Positions 43,044 to 51,732 are shown, numbered from the stretch's first letter. The stretch is DNA of 64,000 nucleotides from Demequina sediminis (GCF_030296675.1 NZ_AP027736.1:1984001-2048000), one strand, 5' to 3'. The notes: generated by a model not told the origin, from the sequence alone. Numbers and translations are program-made.

Positions 43044-44692
43044 GCGCCGTGTCGGACGCCGCGCAGCGGGGCAGCACCGCCCGTCCCCGCATCGTCGTGA
43101 TCGGCGGAGGGGTGTCGGGACTCGCGACCGCGGGGCTGCTCGCGCGCGGCGGCGCCGACGTCACGCTCGTCGAGCGGCACGCGGAGCTCGGCGGGCGGTC
43201 GGGGCGCCTCGAGGTCGACGGCCACACGTTCGACACCGGCCCCTCGTGGTATCTCATGCCCGAGGCCTTCGCGCAGTACTTCGCGCTCATGGGCAGGGAC
43301 GTCGACGTCGAGCTCGACCTCATCGAGCTCGACCCGCGCTACCGCGTGTTCTTCGAGGGCGCCGAGCCCGACGGCATCGCGGAGGTGCTCGACGTGAGCG
43401 CCGACTCCGAGGAGAACTGGCGCCGCTTCGACGCGATGAGCCCCGGCGAGGGCGACGCGATGCGCGCGTACGCGAAGGACGCGGGCGAGTTCTACCGGAT
43501 CGCGCTCGACCGCTTCCTCTACACGACCTTCGAGAGGCCGCTCGCGGTGCTCAACGCTGGCGTGATCCGGCGGATGACCACGCTCGTGCCGCTGCTCGTG
43601 CAGTCGCTGGGAGGGCGCATTGCGGCACGCGTGCGCGACCCGCGGCTGCGGCAGGTGCTGGGCTTCCACGCGGTCTTCCTCGGCTCCGCGCCCTCGCGCG
43701 TGCCGTCGCTGTTCTCCCTCATGAGCCACTTGGACCTCACGGACGGCGTGCGCTACCCGCGCGGCGGCATGTTCGCGATCATCGAGGCGCTCGCGCGGAT
43801 CGCGCGCGAGGAGGGCGCGGAGCTGCGCACCTCCGCCCCCGTGGCGCGCATCCTCGTCGACGACCGCGGCCTCGCGACGGGCGTCGAGCTCGAGTCGGGC
43901 GAGGTGATTCGTGCCGACTCCGTGGTGTCGGGCGCGGACCTCCACCACACCGAGACCACGCTGGTCCCCGAGAGGTGGCGCGCCCACCCGGAGCGCCGCT
44001 GGCACCGTCGCAAGCCCGGCGTAAGCACGCTCCTCGCGATGGTGGAGGTCGACGGAGAGGTGCCCGAGCTCGCGCACCACAGCCTGTTCTTCTCGCGCGA
44101 TTGGGACGCCAACTTCGAGGCCATCATGGGACGCCGCCTGCCTCCCGTGCCAGCCTCGGTCTACGTGTCCCGCGTGGGCGCGACGGATCCGAGCGTGTCT
44201 CCCGCCGGCAAGGACTCCCTGTTCTTCCTGGTGCCGTTCCCCGCCGACACGGCCCTGGGTGCGACCGAGCCCTCGCGCGAGCGTCTCGAGGAGGTGGCAC
44301 GCGCGTACATCGCACAGGTGGGCGCATGGGCCGGCGTCGAGGACCTCCCCGGCCGATCGCGCGTGCTCTCGCTCACGACCCCGGCCGACTTCGAGGGGCG
44401 CCTGGGTGCCTGGCAGGGCGGCGCGCTCGGCCTTGAGCACACGCTGCTCCAGTCCGCGATGTTCCGCCCCGCCAACGTCTCCTCACGCATCCCCAACCTG
44501 CTGTACGTGGGGGCCTCGACCACCCCAGGCATCGGCGTCCCGCTGTGCCTCATCTCCGCGGAACTGGTGGCCAAGCGCCTGCTGGGCGCCACGGACGCGG
44601 GACCGCTGCCCACGCCTGCGCCGCGCGGCTTCCTGGGCCGCTCGCGCGCACGCGGCGTGCTGGGCAACCTCGCGCGACGGGCGCGCGCATGA
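43040..44692 (+). CDS. crtI: Phytoene desaturase
   Basis: 550 residues. N-terminal FAD-binding VVIGGGVSGLATAGLLA (19-35) and ELGGRSGRLE. The C-terminal carotenoid-desaturase signature is LLYVGASTTPGIGVPLCLISAELVA. It converts phytoene to lycopene. The last 30 residues are a variable basic tail. Confidence 0.95.
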   Translation: MSAVSDAAQRGSTARPRIVVIGGGVSGLATAGLLARGGADVTLVERHAELGGRSGRLEVDGHTFDTGPSWYLMPEAFAQYFALMGRDVDVELDLIELDPRYRVFFEGAEPDGIAEVLDVSADSEENWRRFDAMSPGEGDAMRAYAKDAGEFYRIALDRFLYTTFERPLAVLNAGVIRRMTTLVPLLVQSLGGRIAARVRDPRLRQVLGFHAVFLGSAPSRVPSLFSLMSHLDLTDGVRYPRGGMFAIIEALARIAREEGAELRTSAPVARILVDDRGLATGVELESGEVIRADSVVSGADLHHTETTLVPERWRAHPERRWHRRKPGVSTLLAMVEVDGEVPELAHHSLFFSRDWDANFEAIMGRRLPPVPASVYVSRVGATDPSVSPAGKDSLFFLVPFPADTALGATEPSRERLEEVARAYIAQVGAWAGVEDLPGRSRVLSLTTPADFEGRLGAWQGGALGLEHTLLQSAMFRPANVSSRIPNLLYVGASTTPGIGVPLCLISAELVAKRLLGATDAGPLPTPAPRGFLGRSRARGVLGNLARRARA

Positions 44693-45018
44693 CCCACGCG
44701 TTCTATCTGATCGCGCTGGTGGTGTCGATCGCGGGACTCGTCACGCTCGATGCGCGCTACCGGATCGCGATCTTCGACCGGCCGCGCCCCGCCCTCCTCA
44801 CGCTCGCGATCGGGGTCGCGTTCTTCCTGGTGTGGGACGCGATCGGGGTGGGCCTCGGAATCTTCTTCGTGGGCGAGGCGCCGTATCAGACGGGCATCAT
44901 GCTCGCGCCGGAGATCCCTCTCGAGGAGCTGTTCTTCCTCATCCTGCTCGTGTACCAGACGCTGCTGCTGTGGCGCTGGTTCGACGGGCGCCGCGCTCAG
45001 GCGGGAGCCGTGGCATGA
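44689..45018 (+). CDS. crtYe: C50 carotenoid epsilon-cyclase subunit
   Basis: 109 residues with three membrane helices, in the lycopene-cyclase-domain family. It contains the conserved FFLVWDAIGVGLGIFF and PEIPLEELFFLILL. It works as a heterodimer with the next gene product to cyclise the ends of the C50 intermediate. Confidence 0.9.
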   Translation: MTHAFYLIALVVSIAGLVTLDARYRIAIFDRPRPALLTLAIGVAFFLVWDAIGVGLGIFFVGEAPYQTGIMLAPEIPLEELFFLILLVYQTLLLWRWFDGRRAQAGAVA

Positions 45019-45395
45019 CGTACGTGGTGCTCTCGCTTGCGGTGCTGGCGATCGTGGCGGCGGTGACCGTGCCCACGCTGCGCCGGCTTCCCGCGCGCCC
45101 GATCCTCCTCACCGGCCTGGTGCTGATCGCGCTGACCGCGGTGTTCGACAACCTCATCGTGGGACTGGGGATCGTGGCCTACGACCCCGACAAGATCTCG
45201 GGACTACGGCTGCTGCACGCCCCGATCGAGGACTTCGCGTACAGCCTGGGCGCGATCATGCTGGTCCCCGCCCTGTGGACCTGGCTCGCCCGCCCCTCGC
45301 ACCCCTCCGGCCCCTCCTCGCCATCCACCGTTCGGGACACTCAGGACTCGTCAACCCCGCCCACTGGGCCCTCTCGGGACACTCAGGACTCATGA
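45015..45395 (+). CDS. crtYf: C50 carotenoid epsilon-cyclase subunit
   Basis: 126 residues. Three membrane helices with FDNLIVGLGIVAYDP and HAPIEDFAYSLGA, the second-subunit signature. The last 35 residues are an unusual hydrophilic tail containing RDTQDS twice, encoded by an 18-bp direct repeat (45332-45349, 45374-45391). Confidence 0.9.
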   Translation: MTYVVLSLAVLAIVAAVTVPTLRRLPARPILLTGLVLIALTAVFDNLIVGLGIVAYDPDKISGLRLLHAPIEDFAYSLGAIMLVPALWTWLARPSHPSGPSSPSTVRDTQDSSTPPTGPSRDTQDS

Positions 45396-46276
45396 CCACC
45401 CTCGCCAGCATCGTCAAGGCCTCTCGCCCCGTCTCGTGGATCAACACCGCCTTCCCCTTCGCGGCCGCGTATCTGCTCGTCACCCGCGAGGTCGACGCGG
45501 TCCTCGTGGTGGGCACGCTGTTCTTCCTCGTCCCGTACAACCTGCTGATGTACGGCATCAACGACGTCTTCGACTACGAGTCGGACCTCGCCAACCCCCG
45601 CAAGGGCGGCATCGAGGGCGACGTGATTCGCGACCGCGAGCGCGCACGGCGGGTGCATCGCGCGATCCTGTGGGCCTGCGCGATCACGGTGCTTCCTCCC
45701 CTGGCGTGGCTGCTGACGCAGGGCACGGTCGCGGCCGGCGTGACGCTGCTGCTGGTGCTCTTCGGCGTCGTCGCCTACTCCGCGCCGGGTCTGCGCTTCA
45801 AGGAGCGCCCCTTCCTCGACTCGCTGACCTCGGCGTTGCACTTCTGCGGCCCGCTGCTCTACGGCCTGGTGATCGCGGGAGCCTCGCTCACCGCGCGCGA
45901 CACGTGGCCCGTGTGGGTGGCGTTCATCCTGTGGGGCATGGCGAGTCACGCCTTCGGGGCCGTGCAGGACGTGCGCGCGGACCGCGAGGGCGGGATCGGG
46001 TCGGTCGCGACGGTGATCGGGGCGCGCGCCACCGTAGGGGTCGCGTTGGCGCTCTACGTAGCATCGTCCCTGGTGCTGCTGCTGCTCCCGTGGCCTGGAG
46101 TGCTCGCGGCGGTGCTCCCGCTCGTGTACGTGGCGTCGGTCGCGCGGTTCGTGCGCGTCACGGATGACACCTGTGAGGACGCCAATCGCGGCTGGCGCAC
46201 GTTCCTGTGGCTCAATCAGCCGGTGGGCTTCGCCGTGACGATGCTCGTGATCGCGGTCTGGAGAGACTGGCTCTAG
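45392..46276 (+). CDS. crtEb: Lycopene elongase/prenyltransferase (UbiA family)
   Basis: 294 residues, about eight membrane helices. The prenyl-diphosphate motif NDVFDYESD is at 57-65 and a second Asp motif DVRADREGG at about 195. It adds C5 units to lycopene, giving C50 flavuxanthin-type intermediates. With CrtYe/CrtYf this predicts decaprenoxanthin or a related C50 pigment. Start ATG 45392 overlaps crtYf (ATGA). Confidence 0.92.
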   Translation: MTTLASIVKASRPVSWINTAFPFAAAYLLVTREVDAVLVVGTLFFLVPYNLLMYGINDVFDYESDLANPRKGGIEGDVIRDRERARRVHRAILWACAITVLPPLAWLLTQGTVAAGVTLLLVLFGVVAYSAPGLRFKERPFLDSLTSALHFCGPLLYGLVIAGASLTARDTWPVWVAFILWGMASHAFGAVQDVRADREGGIGSVATVIGARATVGVALALYVASSLVLLLLPWPGVLAAVLPLVYVASVARFVRVTDDTCEDANRGWRTFLWLNQPVGFAVTMLVIAVWRDWL

Positions 46277-46313
46277 GCCCGTCGGGCGCCGCGGGGAAGC
46301 GCGCCACGGAGTC

Positions 46314-46940
46314 CTAGCGGCGCACGAGCGGCGACAGGCCGGCCGAGCGGCCCTCGGGATCCGGCATCCCACACACCTCGAGCCAGTTCGCGAGCAGGCG
46401 GTGCCCGCCCTCGGTCAGCACCGACTCGGGATGGAACTGCACGCCATGAAGCGGCAACGAGCGGTGCCGCAGTCCCATGATGATCCCGTTGGCAGTCGAC
46501 GCCGTGACCTCGAGTTCATCAGGCACGGTCGGGTTCTCCACGGCCAGCGAGTGGTAGCGCGTCGCGGTGAACGGCGATGGCAGCCCGGCGAGCACTGACT
46601 CGCCCCCGTGCGCCACCGAGGACGTCTTGCCGTGCATGAGCTCCGGCGCGTGCGAGACCACGCCACCGAAGACCTCCGCGAGCGCCTGGTGACCCAGGCA
46701 GATGCCCAGCATCGGGGTTCCGGTCTCCGCGCACTGGCGAATGACGTCCATCGACGCGCCGGCCTCGGCGGGCGTCCCGGGACCGGGGGAGATGAGCACC
46801 CCGTCGTAGTCGGCGATCGCGCCCGCGGTACCCACGGCATCGTTCCTCACGACCACCGTCTCCGCGCCCATCTGACGCAGATAGCCCACGATCGTGTAGA
46901 CGAAAGAGTCGTAGTTGTCGACCACCAGGATCCGTGTCAC
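46314..46940 (-). CDS. pabA: Class I glutamine amidotransferase (PabA/TrpG type)
   Basis: 208 residues from GTG 46940. Nucleophile Cys81 in GICLGHQ, plus His170 and Glu172 in HGVQFHPESV. It supplies ammonia for p-aminobenzoate or anthranilate synthesis; no synthase large subunit lies nearby. This gene sits next to the sortase in the pknB region of many actinobacteria. The start overlaps the small membrane protein stop (GTGA). Confidence 0.92.
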   Translation of the reverse strand: MTRILVVDNYDSFVYTIVGYLRQMGAETVVVRNDAVGTAGAIADYDGVLISPGPGTPAEAGASMDVIRQCAETGTPMLGICLGHQALAEVFGGVVSHAPELMHGKTSSVAHGGESVLAGLPSPFTATRYHSLAVENPTVPDELEVTASTANGIIMGLRHRSLPLHGVQFHPESVLTEGGHRLLANWLEVCGMPDPEGRSAGLSPLVRR

Positions 46941-47104
46941 GGCGCCGCCTCCACATTCGTCTCTTGGATGTCGAACGTGACGGAGAACCACGGGAACACC
47001 CACTGGAACAGCACTCCAACCACCGCGGTGATCACCAGGAGAAGGATCACGAGCCGGACCCATGCCGGCCCGGGAAGCACGCGCCACACCCAAGGGAAGA
47101 TCAT
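46937..47104 (-). CDS. Small single-helix membrane protein of the sortase cluster
   Basis: 55 residues: IFPWVWRVLPGPAWVR, one membrane helix (about 18-40), then a short outer tail. Proteins of this form recur between sortase and pabA in actinobacteria; function unknown. It overlaps both neighbours by 4 nt. Confidence 0.85.
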   Translation of the reverse strand: MIFPWVWRVLPGPAWVRLVILLLVITAVVGVLFQWVFPWFSVTFDIQETNVEAAP

Positions 47105-47942
47105 GGCTGGGATACCTCCTCGAGGATCTCGGCGGGAACGGCGTCGCCCACGGGCGCCCAGTACTCGAGCTCTCCGTGCACGATGAACCGCTCCGCCGCG
47201 GAGAACATCGGGTGGCACGTCGTGAGGGTGATGTAGTGGCCGTCGGGAGCGGCGCCCGGCTGCCCTGGGACGGGGGCAATCACCTCGACCTGGTGCGGCA
47301 GGACGATGCTGTCGTCCGTGACGCGGTAGACGTACCAGGCCTCTTGGGTCTGGACCACGAGGGCGTCGCCGTGTTCGAGCTCGGCGATCCTGTTGAAGGG
47401 CTTGCCGTACGTGGTGCGGTGCGCGCTGATCGCGAAGTTGCCCAGCTCTCCCGGCATACCCGTGCCCGGGTAGTGGCCGATGCCCAGGACGTCGAGCACC
47501 TCGCGGCGCGTCACGCCCTCCGAGATGGGCTTGACGTAGTCGGTGCCCCACCGCGGCACGTACAGCGTCGCGAACGTCGTGCGGAACTCGGGCTCCTCCA
47601 TGACGGGCGCGGTGTCGGGAGACTGCTTGTCGGCATCGGCGATCACCAGCGGGCCGGCCGGCTCGGCAGCGTCACCCGGCTCCTCCGCCTCGATCTCCCC
47701 CGTATACGCCCAGTCGAGCGTCTCGAGGACCTCCTGCTGCTCGCGCGCCGCGGTGACGTCCGTGTAGAACAGCTGCCACACCACGTAGAGCCCGACCACG
47801 GCGCCGGCGAGGATCAGCAGCTCACCCACGAGGGAGACGAGGCGCGCGCCGATCCCTGGACGGCGGGCGGCGGCGGGCGCCGCGACTGCCGCGGAGCCAG
47901 GGGGGCTCCGGCGTCGGCGGGGCTGTGGGGAGGCGCGGTCAT
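47101..47942 (-). CDS. srtE: Class E sortase
   Basis: About 280 residues. A Pro/Ala-rich cytoplasmic N-terminus, one membrane helix (GELLILAGAVVGLYVVWQLF) and a sortase domain with His in NFAISAHRTT, catalytic Cys in TLTTCHP and Arg in AERFIVHG. It anchors cell-wall proteins, typically LAXTG substrates. A G6 run at 47900-47905 should be G7; correction joins the ATG at 47942 (MTAPPHSP) to the domain. Without it the first start would be GTG 47829. Confidence 0.9.
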
Positions 47943-48057
47943 GAGGAGTCCAGTCTACGGGAGGCCACGCAGGGCGCGGAATCCCTGACTCTCGCGCGCG
48001 CTCGGTACCCTAGGACCCTGACCTCGCGCGCTCGGGCGCAAGGCCACGACGTACGGA

Positions 48058-48320
48058 GTGATAGTGGCAGTCTCGAAGAAGCGCGACGACAAGGCCGTCA
48101 AGGCGTTCAAGGCCCCCGCAACCTGGGCAAGCCCAGCAACGACAACCCCAAGTGGCTGCTGCCTGTCGCGCTCACGGCGCTGGCGTTGGGCCCCACCTGG
48201 ATCGTCGTCTACTACGTGTCCAAGGCGAACTACCCGATCCCGGGGATCGGCGACTGGAACCTTGCGGTCGGATTCGTCTTCATGGCCGCCGGAATGGTGC
48301 TGCTGACCCGCTGGAAGTGA
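48058..48320 (+). CDS. crgA: Cell division protein CrgA
   Basis: About 85-87 residues. A basic N-terminus (VSKKRDDKAVKAFKAP) precedes two membrane helices with NPKWLLPVALTALALGPTWIVVYY and the family motif YPIPGIGDWNLAVGF. It helps localise PBPs and septum assembly. A C5 run at 48113-48117 should be C6, giving APRNLGKPSNDNPKW. Start is GTG 48058 or 48064. Confidence 0.92.
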
Positions 48321-48370
48321 CCCCACCCGCGGGCGTTGTCCCCAGGTTCCTCCACACCGGTGGAGAAACC

Positions 48371-48426
48371 ACACGGGTGTAGTTATCCCCCGCTGTGCAC
48401 AAGATTGGGGATAACTACACCGGTGT
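48371..48426. other. Long inverted repeat between crgA and the rhomboid gene
   Basis: 20-nt arms (ACACGGGTGTAGTTATCCCC and its complement, 19 of 20 matching) flank a 16-nt spacer. Each arm contains TTATCCCC, close to a DnaA-box core. A smaller palindrome CTCCAC-ACCG-GTGGAG lies just before it (48351-48366). Confidence 0.8.
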
Positions 48427-48520
48427 CATTCACAGCTGTGGACGATGCCGGGGAGAGCGGTCCGGGCGCGTCGCCGTCGCGGTGGGGGTCCGCCGTCGCG
48501 GCCCGCGAGTGGGGGTGGCC

Positions 48521-49297
48521 TCAGGGCCGGCGATCCACCCAGCGCAGCATCGCGAGCATCGTCGCCGCACCGGCGAGCGCGCCGCCCAGGTGGCCCTGCC
48601 ACGAGATGCCGGGCACCACGAAGCCCACGACGAGCCACAGTCCGGCCGTGGTGAGCAGCGACCGGTAGTCGAGCTTGAGCTTGAAGAGCACCACGGCGAA
48701 CGCGGCGATGAGGCCGAAGATCGCTCCCGAGGCGCCGCCGTGAAGTGCGACCGACGGGGCGATGAGAGCGGCGACCAGTGAGCCGCCCAGCAGCGAGGCG
48801 ACGTAGAGCAGCACGAAGCGCGCGCGGCCAAGTATGGGCTCAAGCTGCGTACCAAACTGGAAGAGCACCAGCATGTTCATGCCGAGGTGCAGCAGACCAA
48901 AGTGCACAAAGCCCGCGGAGATCCAGCGGTACCACTCGGTGCCCACGTTGGAGTACATGGCCACCTCGGCGGGGCCGACTCCGGTCCACAGCCCCCAGGC
49001 GTCCTGCCACGCCTCGGTTCCGAGCACGAACGTGCCAAAGAGGAACGCGAGCACGTTCGCGGCGATGAGGCCGTAGGTCACATACGGGGTCCCCATCGCG
49101 CTGGTGAAGCCAAGGCGATTGCGCAGGGGACGCGCGGCGGACTGCGCCTCGCGGACGCAGTCGACGCACTGGATGCCCACCGCGGCCGGCCGCTGGCACT
49201 CCGGGCACGCGGGACGTTCGCAACGCTGACAGCGCACGTACGAGACGCGTTCGGGGTGTCGCGAACAGACCGGCGGCGCGGCGGGCTCCGAGCTCAC
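48521..49297 (-). CDS. Rhomboid family intramembrane serine protease
   Basis: 258 residues from GTG 49297. A Cys-rich N-terminal zinc ribbon (CQRCERPACPEC...CVDC) is followed by six membrane helices. The catalytic Ser190 is in HGGASGAIFG and His236 in SWQGHLGG. The N-terminal zinc-binding domain is usual in actinobacterial members. Substrates unknown. Confidence 0.93.
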   Translation of the reverse strand: MSSEPAAPPVCSRHPERVSYVRCQRCERPACPECQRPAAVGIQCVDCVREAQSAARPLRNRLGFTSAMGTPYVTYGLIAANVLAFLFGTFVLGTEAWQDAWGLWTGVGPAEVAMYSNVGTEWYRWISAGFVHFGLLHLGMNMLVLFQFGTQLEPILGRARFVLLYVASLLGGSLVAALIAPSVALHGGASGAIFGLIAAFAVVLFKLKLDYRSLLTTAGLWLVVGFVVPGISWQGHLGGALAGAATMLAMLRWVDRRP

Positions 49298-49300
49298 GTG

Positions 49301-49840
49301 TTACTCGGCGATGGTGACGCCGGTGATCATCACGTCCTCGAGCGGGCGGTCGCGGCCGTCCGTCGGGGTCGCGGCGATCGCGTCGACCACGGCGCGGGAC
49401 TCGTCGTCCGCGACCTTGCCGAAGATGGTGTGCTTGCCGTTGAGCCAGCTGGGCTGGTCCACGGTGATGAAGAACTGCGAGCCGTTGGTGCCGCCGGGAC
49501 GCCCGGTGATGGGGTTGAGACGCTGGCCCGCGTTCGCCATCGCGAGCAGGTAGGGCTCGTCGAAGCGCAGCTCGGGGTGGATCTCGTCGTCGAAGTTGTA
49601 GCCGGGGCCGCCGGTGCCGGTGCCGAGCGGGCAACCGCCCTGGATCATGAAGCCGGAGATGACGCGGTGGAAGACGAGCCCGTCGTAGAACGGGTCGTTG
49701 GACTTTTCGCCGGTCTCGGGGTTCTTCCACTCCTTCTCGCCGGTGGCGAGGCCCACGAAGTTCTTGACTGTCTGAGGGGCGTGGTTGGGGAAGAGCTCGA
49801 TGCGAATGTCGCCTGCGGTGGTCTGAAGAGTTGCGATCAT
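49301..49840 (-). CDS. ppiA: Peptidyl-prolyl cis-trans isomerase, cyclophilin type
   Basis: 179 residues. Cyclophilin fold with FHRVISGFMIQGG, NGSQFFITV and the catalytic Arg in FHRV. No signal peptide, so it acts in the cytoplasm. Start ATG 49840 (MIATLQTTAGDI); an ATG three codons earlier is possible. Confidence 0.95.
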   Translation of the reverse strand: MIATLQTTAGDIRIELFPNHAPQTVKNFVGLATGEKEWKNPETGEKSNDPFYDGLVFHRVISGFMIQGGCPLGTGTGGPGYNFDDEIHPELRFDEPYLLAMANAGQRLNPITGRPGGTNGSQFFITVDQPSWLNGKHTIFGKVADDESRAVVDAIAATPTDGRDRPLEDVMITGVTIAE

Positions 49841-49968
49841 GCTGGCCATTGTTCCATGGGCCTCGCTACCGCGCGCCGCAAGTGGCACGATGGATGGAAG
49901 AGTTTGCCCTGGGATTCGGTTGTCACCCCGGGGAGGCAGTGTCCCCCACCGACGACGAGGAGCTGAGC

Positions 49969-50943
49969 ATGAAGAAGGTCGATATCCAGGACTTCGACGC
50001 CGACAAGGCGCGCGCACAGGCCGCGGACGCCGCCAAGGCGGCCCGCGAGGCTGCTCGTGAGGCATCCGTCGCCGCTCGCAAGGCCGCGAAGCGTGCCAAG
50101 CAGTGGGCCGAGCCCCAGGTCGAGCACGCTCGCGAATGGGCGGGACCGCGCGTCGAGCACGCGGTCGAGTGGGCCACGCCGCGCGTCGAGCAGGCGTATC
50201 ACGCCGGCGCCCGCAAGGCGAAGCCGTACGTCCACAAGGCGGGCGACAAGGCCAGCGAGTGGACCGATGTCGCGCACGCAGCGATCATCGGCGCGGTGAT
50301 CCCTGCCGTCATGGCCGCCGTGGACGATGCCGCGCGCACCCCGGAGGAGAAGACGTCCCGCTCGTGGGGGCGCGTGCTGGTTCCCGTCGTGCTTGCCGCG
50401 GCCGCAGGCGCCGCTCTCGTGGCATGGGCGCGTCGCGACCCGGGCCGCGACGCGTGGGCCGGCGAGGACGAGCAGTGGGAGTTCGCCGGCGAGGCCGACT
50501 TCAAGGACAACCTGCGCCGCGGAGTGAACAAGGCCGTCGACGCCGCCGCGGACGCCGCACGCAAGGCCGCGGATGCCGCGACCGCAGCGGCAAACGCCGC
50601 AGCCGAGGCGATCACCACCACGGCCGGTCCCACGGTCGACAAGGTGCGCGAGGCCGCAGGACCCGCCGCGGAGGCCATCAAGGACACGGTCGTGACCGAG
50701 GCCAAGAAGGTCGCCGAGGTCGCCGGTCCCGCGCTCACCCAGGTCAAGGACACCGCCGTGGCCGAGGCCAAGCGGGTGCGTGACGCCGCGGACGAGGCTC
50801 GTTCCCGCGCCACCGACGAGGTCGTCTCCGTCATGGACGACGCCGAGGACGTCTGGGAGGACGTCGCGGATGACGTCAAGGAGGCCGCGGCCGAGGCCAC
50901 GGACGCGGCGACGGACGCCGTCAAGGACGCCAAGAAGAAGTAG
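49969..50943 (+). CDS. Ala/Lys/Glu-rich helical protein with one membrane segment
   Basis: 324 residues from ATG 49969 with a GAGGAG site upstream. Long amphipathic helical stretches rich in AARKAAKRAK and TDAATDAVKDAKKK types flank a central membrane helix (about 138-158). It resembles apolipoprotein/LEA-like or YtxH-type proteins. It may be structural or stress-related; no domain recognised. Confidence 0.75.
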   Translation: MKKVDIQDFDADKARAQAADAAKAAREAAREASVAARKAAKRAKQWAEPQVEHAREWAGPRVEHAVEWATPRVEQAYHAGARKAKPYVHKAGDKASEWTDVAHAAIIGAVIPAVMAAVDDAARTPEEKTSRSWGRVLVPVVLAAAAGAALVAWARRDPGRDAWAGEDEQWEFAGEADFKDNLRRGVNKAVDAAADAARKAADAATAAANAAAEAITTTAGPTVDKVREAAGPAAEAIKDTVVTEAKKVAEVAGPALTQVKDTAVAEAKRVRDAADEARSRATDEVVSVMDDAEDVWEDVADDVKEAAAEATDAATDAVKDAKKK

Positions 50944-50956
50944 CACCGCCGCCCGG

Positions 50957-50997
50957 GGGGCGTCGCGTGGCTCCACTGTCGAGCCGCGCGGCGCCCC
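50957..50997 (+). terminator. Terminator downstream of the helical protein
   Basis: 17-nt arms pairing with two G-U pairs around a 7-nt loop, followed by TTT. 13 bp past the stop. Confidence 0.65.
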
Positions 50998-51035
50998 TTT
51001 CGCGTGGTCGGAAACGCGCGTCCGGGACCTCCGCC

Positions 51036-51067
51036 TTGACGTTGCCCCGGGCTGGAGGGTTTACCGT
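51036..51067 (+). promoter_or_regulatory. MerR/CueR-type promoter of the metallochaperone gene
   Basis: A -35 TTGACG is separated by a long spacer (18-20 bp) from TTTACCGT. The spacer holds GTTGCCCC and GCTGGAGGGT, like the dyad of CueR-controlled copper promoters. The start codon follows only 7 bp after the -10, so the mRNA may be leaderless. Confidence 0.6.
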
Positions 51068-51073
51068 CGTGTC

Positions 51074-51379
51074 ATGAACGCCACCTCCGCCCCCACCGTC
51101 GAACTCACCGTGTCCGGAATGACCTGCACCGGATGCTCGGGCACCGTGGAGGCCGCCCTGACCGCGCTCCCCGGCGTGCGCGCCGCCTCGGTTGATCACG
51201 TGTCGGGCAAGGCGGTGGTGCTCCTCGAGGCCGACGCCGATCCCGAGGCCTTCGCCTTCGACGCCGACGCCGCGGTGCACGACGCCGGCTACACCGTCGA
51301 GTCCGCGGATGTCGCGACCGCCGCCGCTGCCGGTGCCGACGCCGGTGAGTCGTGCTGCGGCGGCGGGGGCTGCTGCTAG
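51074..51379 (+). CDS. copZ: CopZ-like heavy-metal-associated domain protein
   Basis: 101 residues. HMA domain with GMTCTGC (Cys18, Cys21) and the usual beta-alpha-beta pattern. The C-terminus adds a second cysteine cluster CCGGGGCC (94-101), not usual in CopZ and possibly a metal-binding tail. It probably carries Cu(I) to a P-type ATPase. The cognate ATPase is not adjacent but one lies 9 kb downstream. Confidence 0.85.
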   Translation: MNATSAPTVELTVSGMTCTGCSGTVEAALTALPGVRAASVDHVSGKAVVLLEADADPEAFAFDADAAVHDAGYTVESADVATAAAAGADAGESCCGGGGCC

Positions 51380-51410
51380 CCCCCGCTCCTTCCTGCTCCT
51401 CTCCCTCGCG

Positions 51411-51732
51411 GCTCCGCCACACGGTTTCGCGGCTGCGCCACACGGGTCTCGGCGTGTCGCCGGCAAGTCGCGACCGCGGAGGCCGCTGAGGGCCGATGCA
51501 GGGCGCGCGTGTGTGGCGGAGCCGCAAGGGTGCGCGGTGTGGCGCAGCCGCAGGACAGCGCGGTGTGGCAGCTTCCGACCCCGTGCGGCGAGCGACGGCT
51601 CCGCCACACGGATTCGCGACTCCGCCACACAGGTCTCGGCGTGTCGCCGGCGTGTCGCGCCCGCAGAGGCCACTGAGGGCCGATGCCGGGGCGGCTTGTG
51701 TGGCGGAGCCGCAAGGGTGCGCGGTGTGGCGG
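51411..51732. repeat. Two 130-bp direct repeats with internal inverted repeats
   Basis: Copies at 51411-51544 and 51598-51732 are roughly 85-90% alike. Each begins GCTCCGCCACAC and has GTGTGGCGGAGC near its end, so each can fold on itself. They fill the 400-bp gap after copZ; no gene is seen. Confidence 0.8.

Noticed and set aside
48371..48426. Intrinsic terminator for crgA
   Set aside because: The 16-nt loop, lack of a U tail and the binding-site-like core make a protein-binding site more likely, although transcription from both sides could still end here.
51411..51732. CRISPR-like array
   Set aside because: Two long, imperfect 130-bp units with a 53-bp gap do not fit 24-48-bp repeats with regular spacers, and no cas gene is present.
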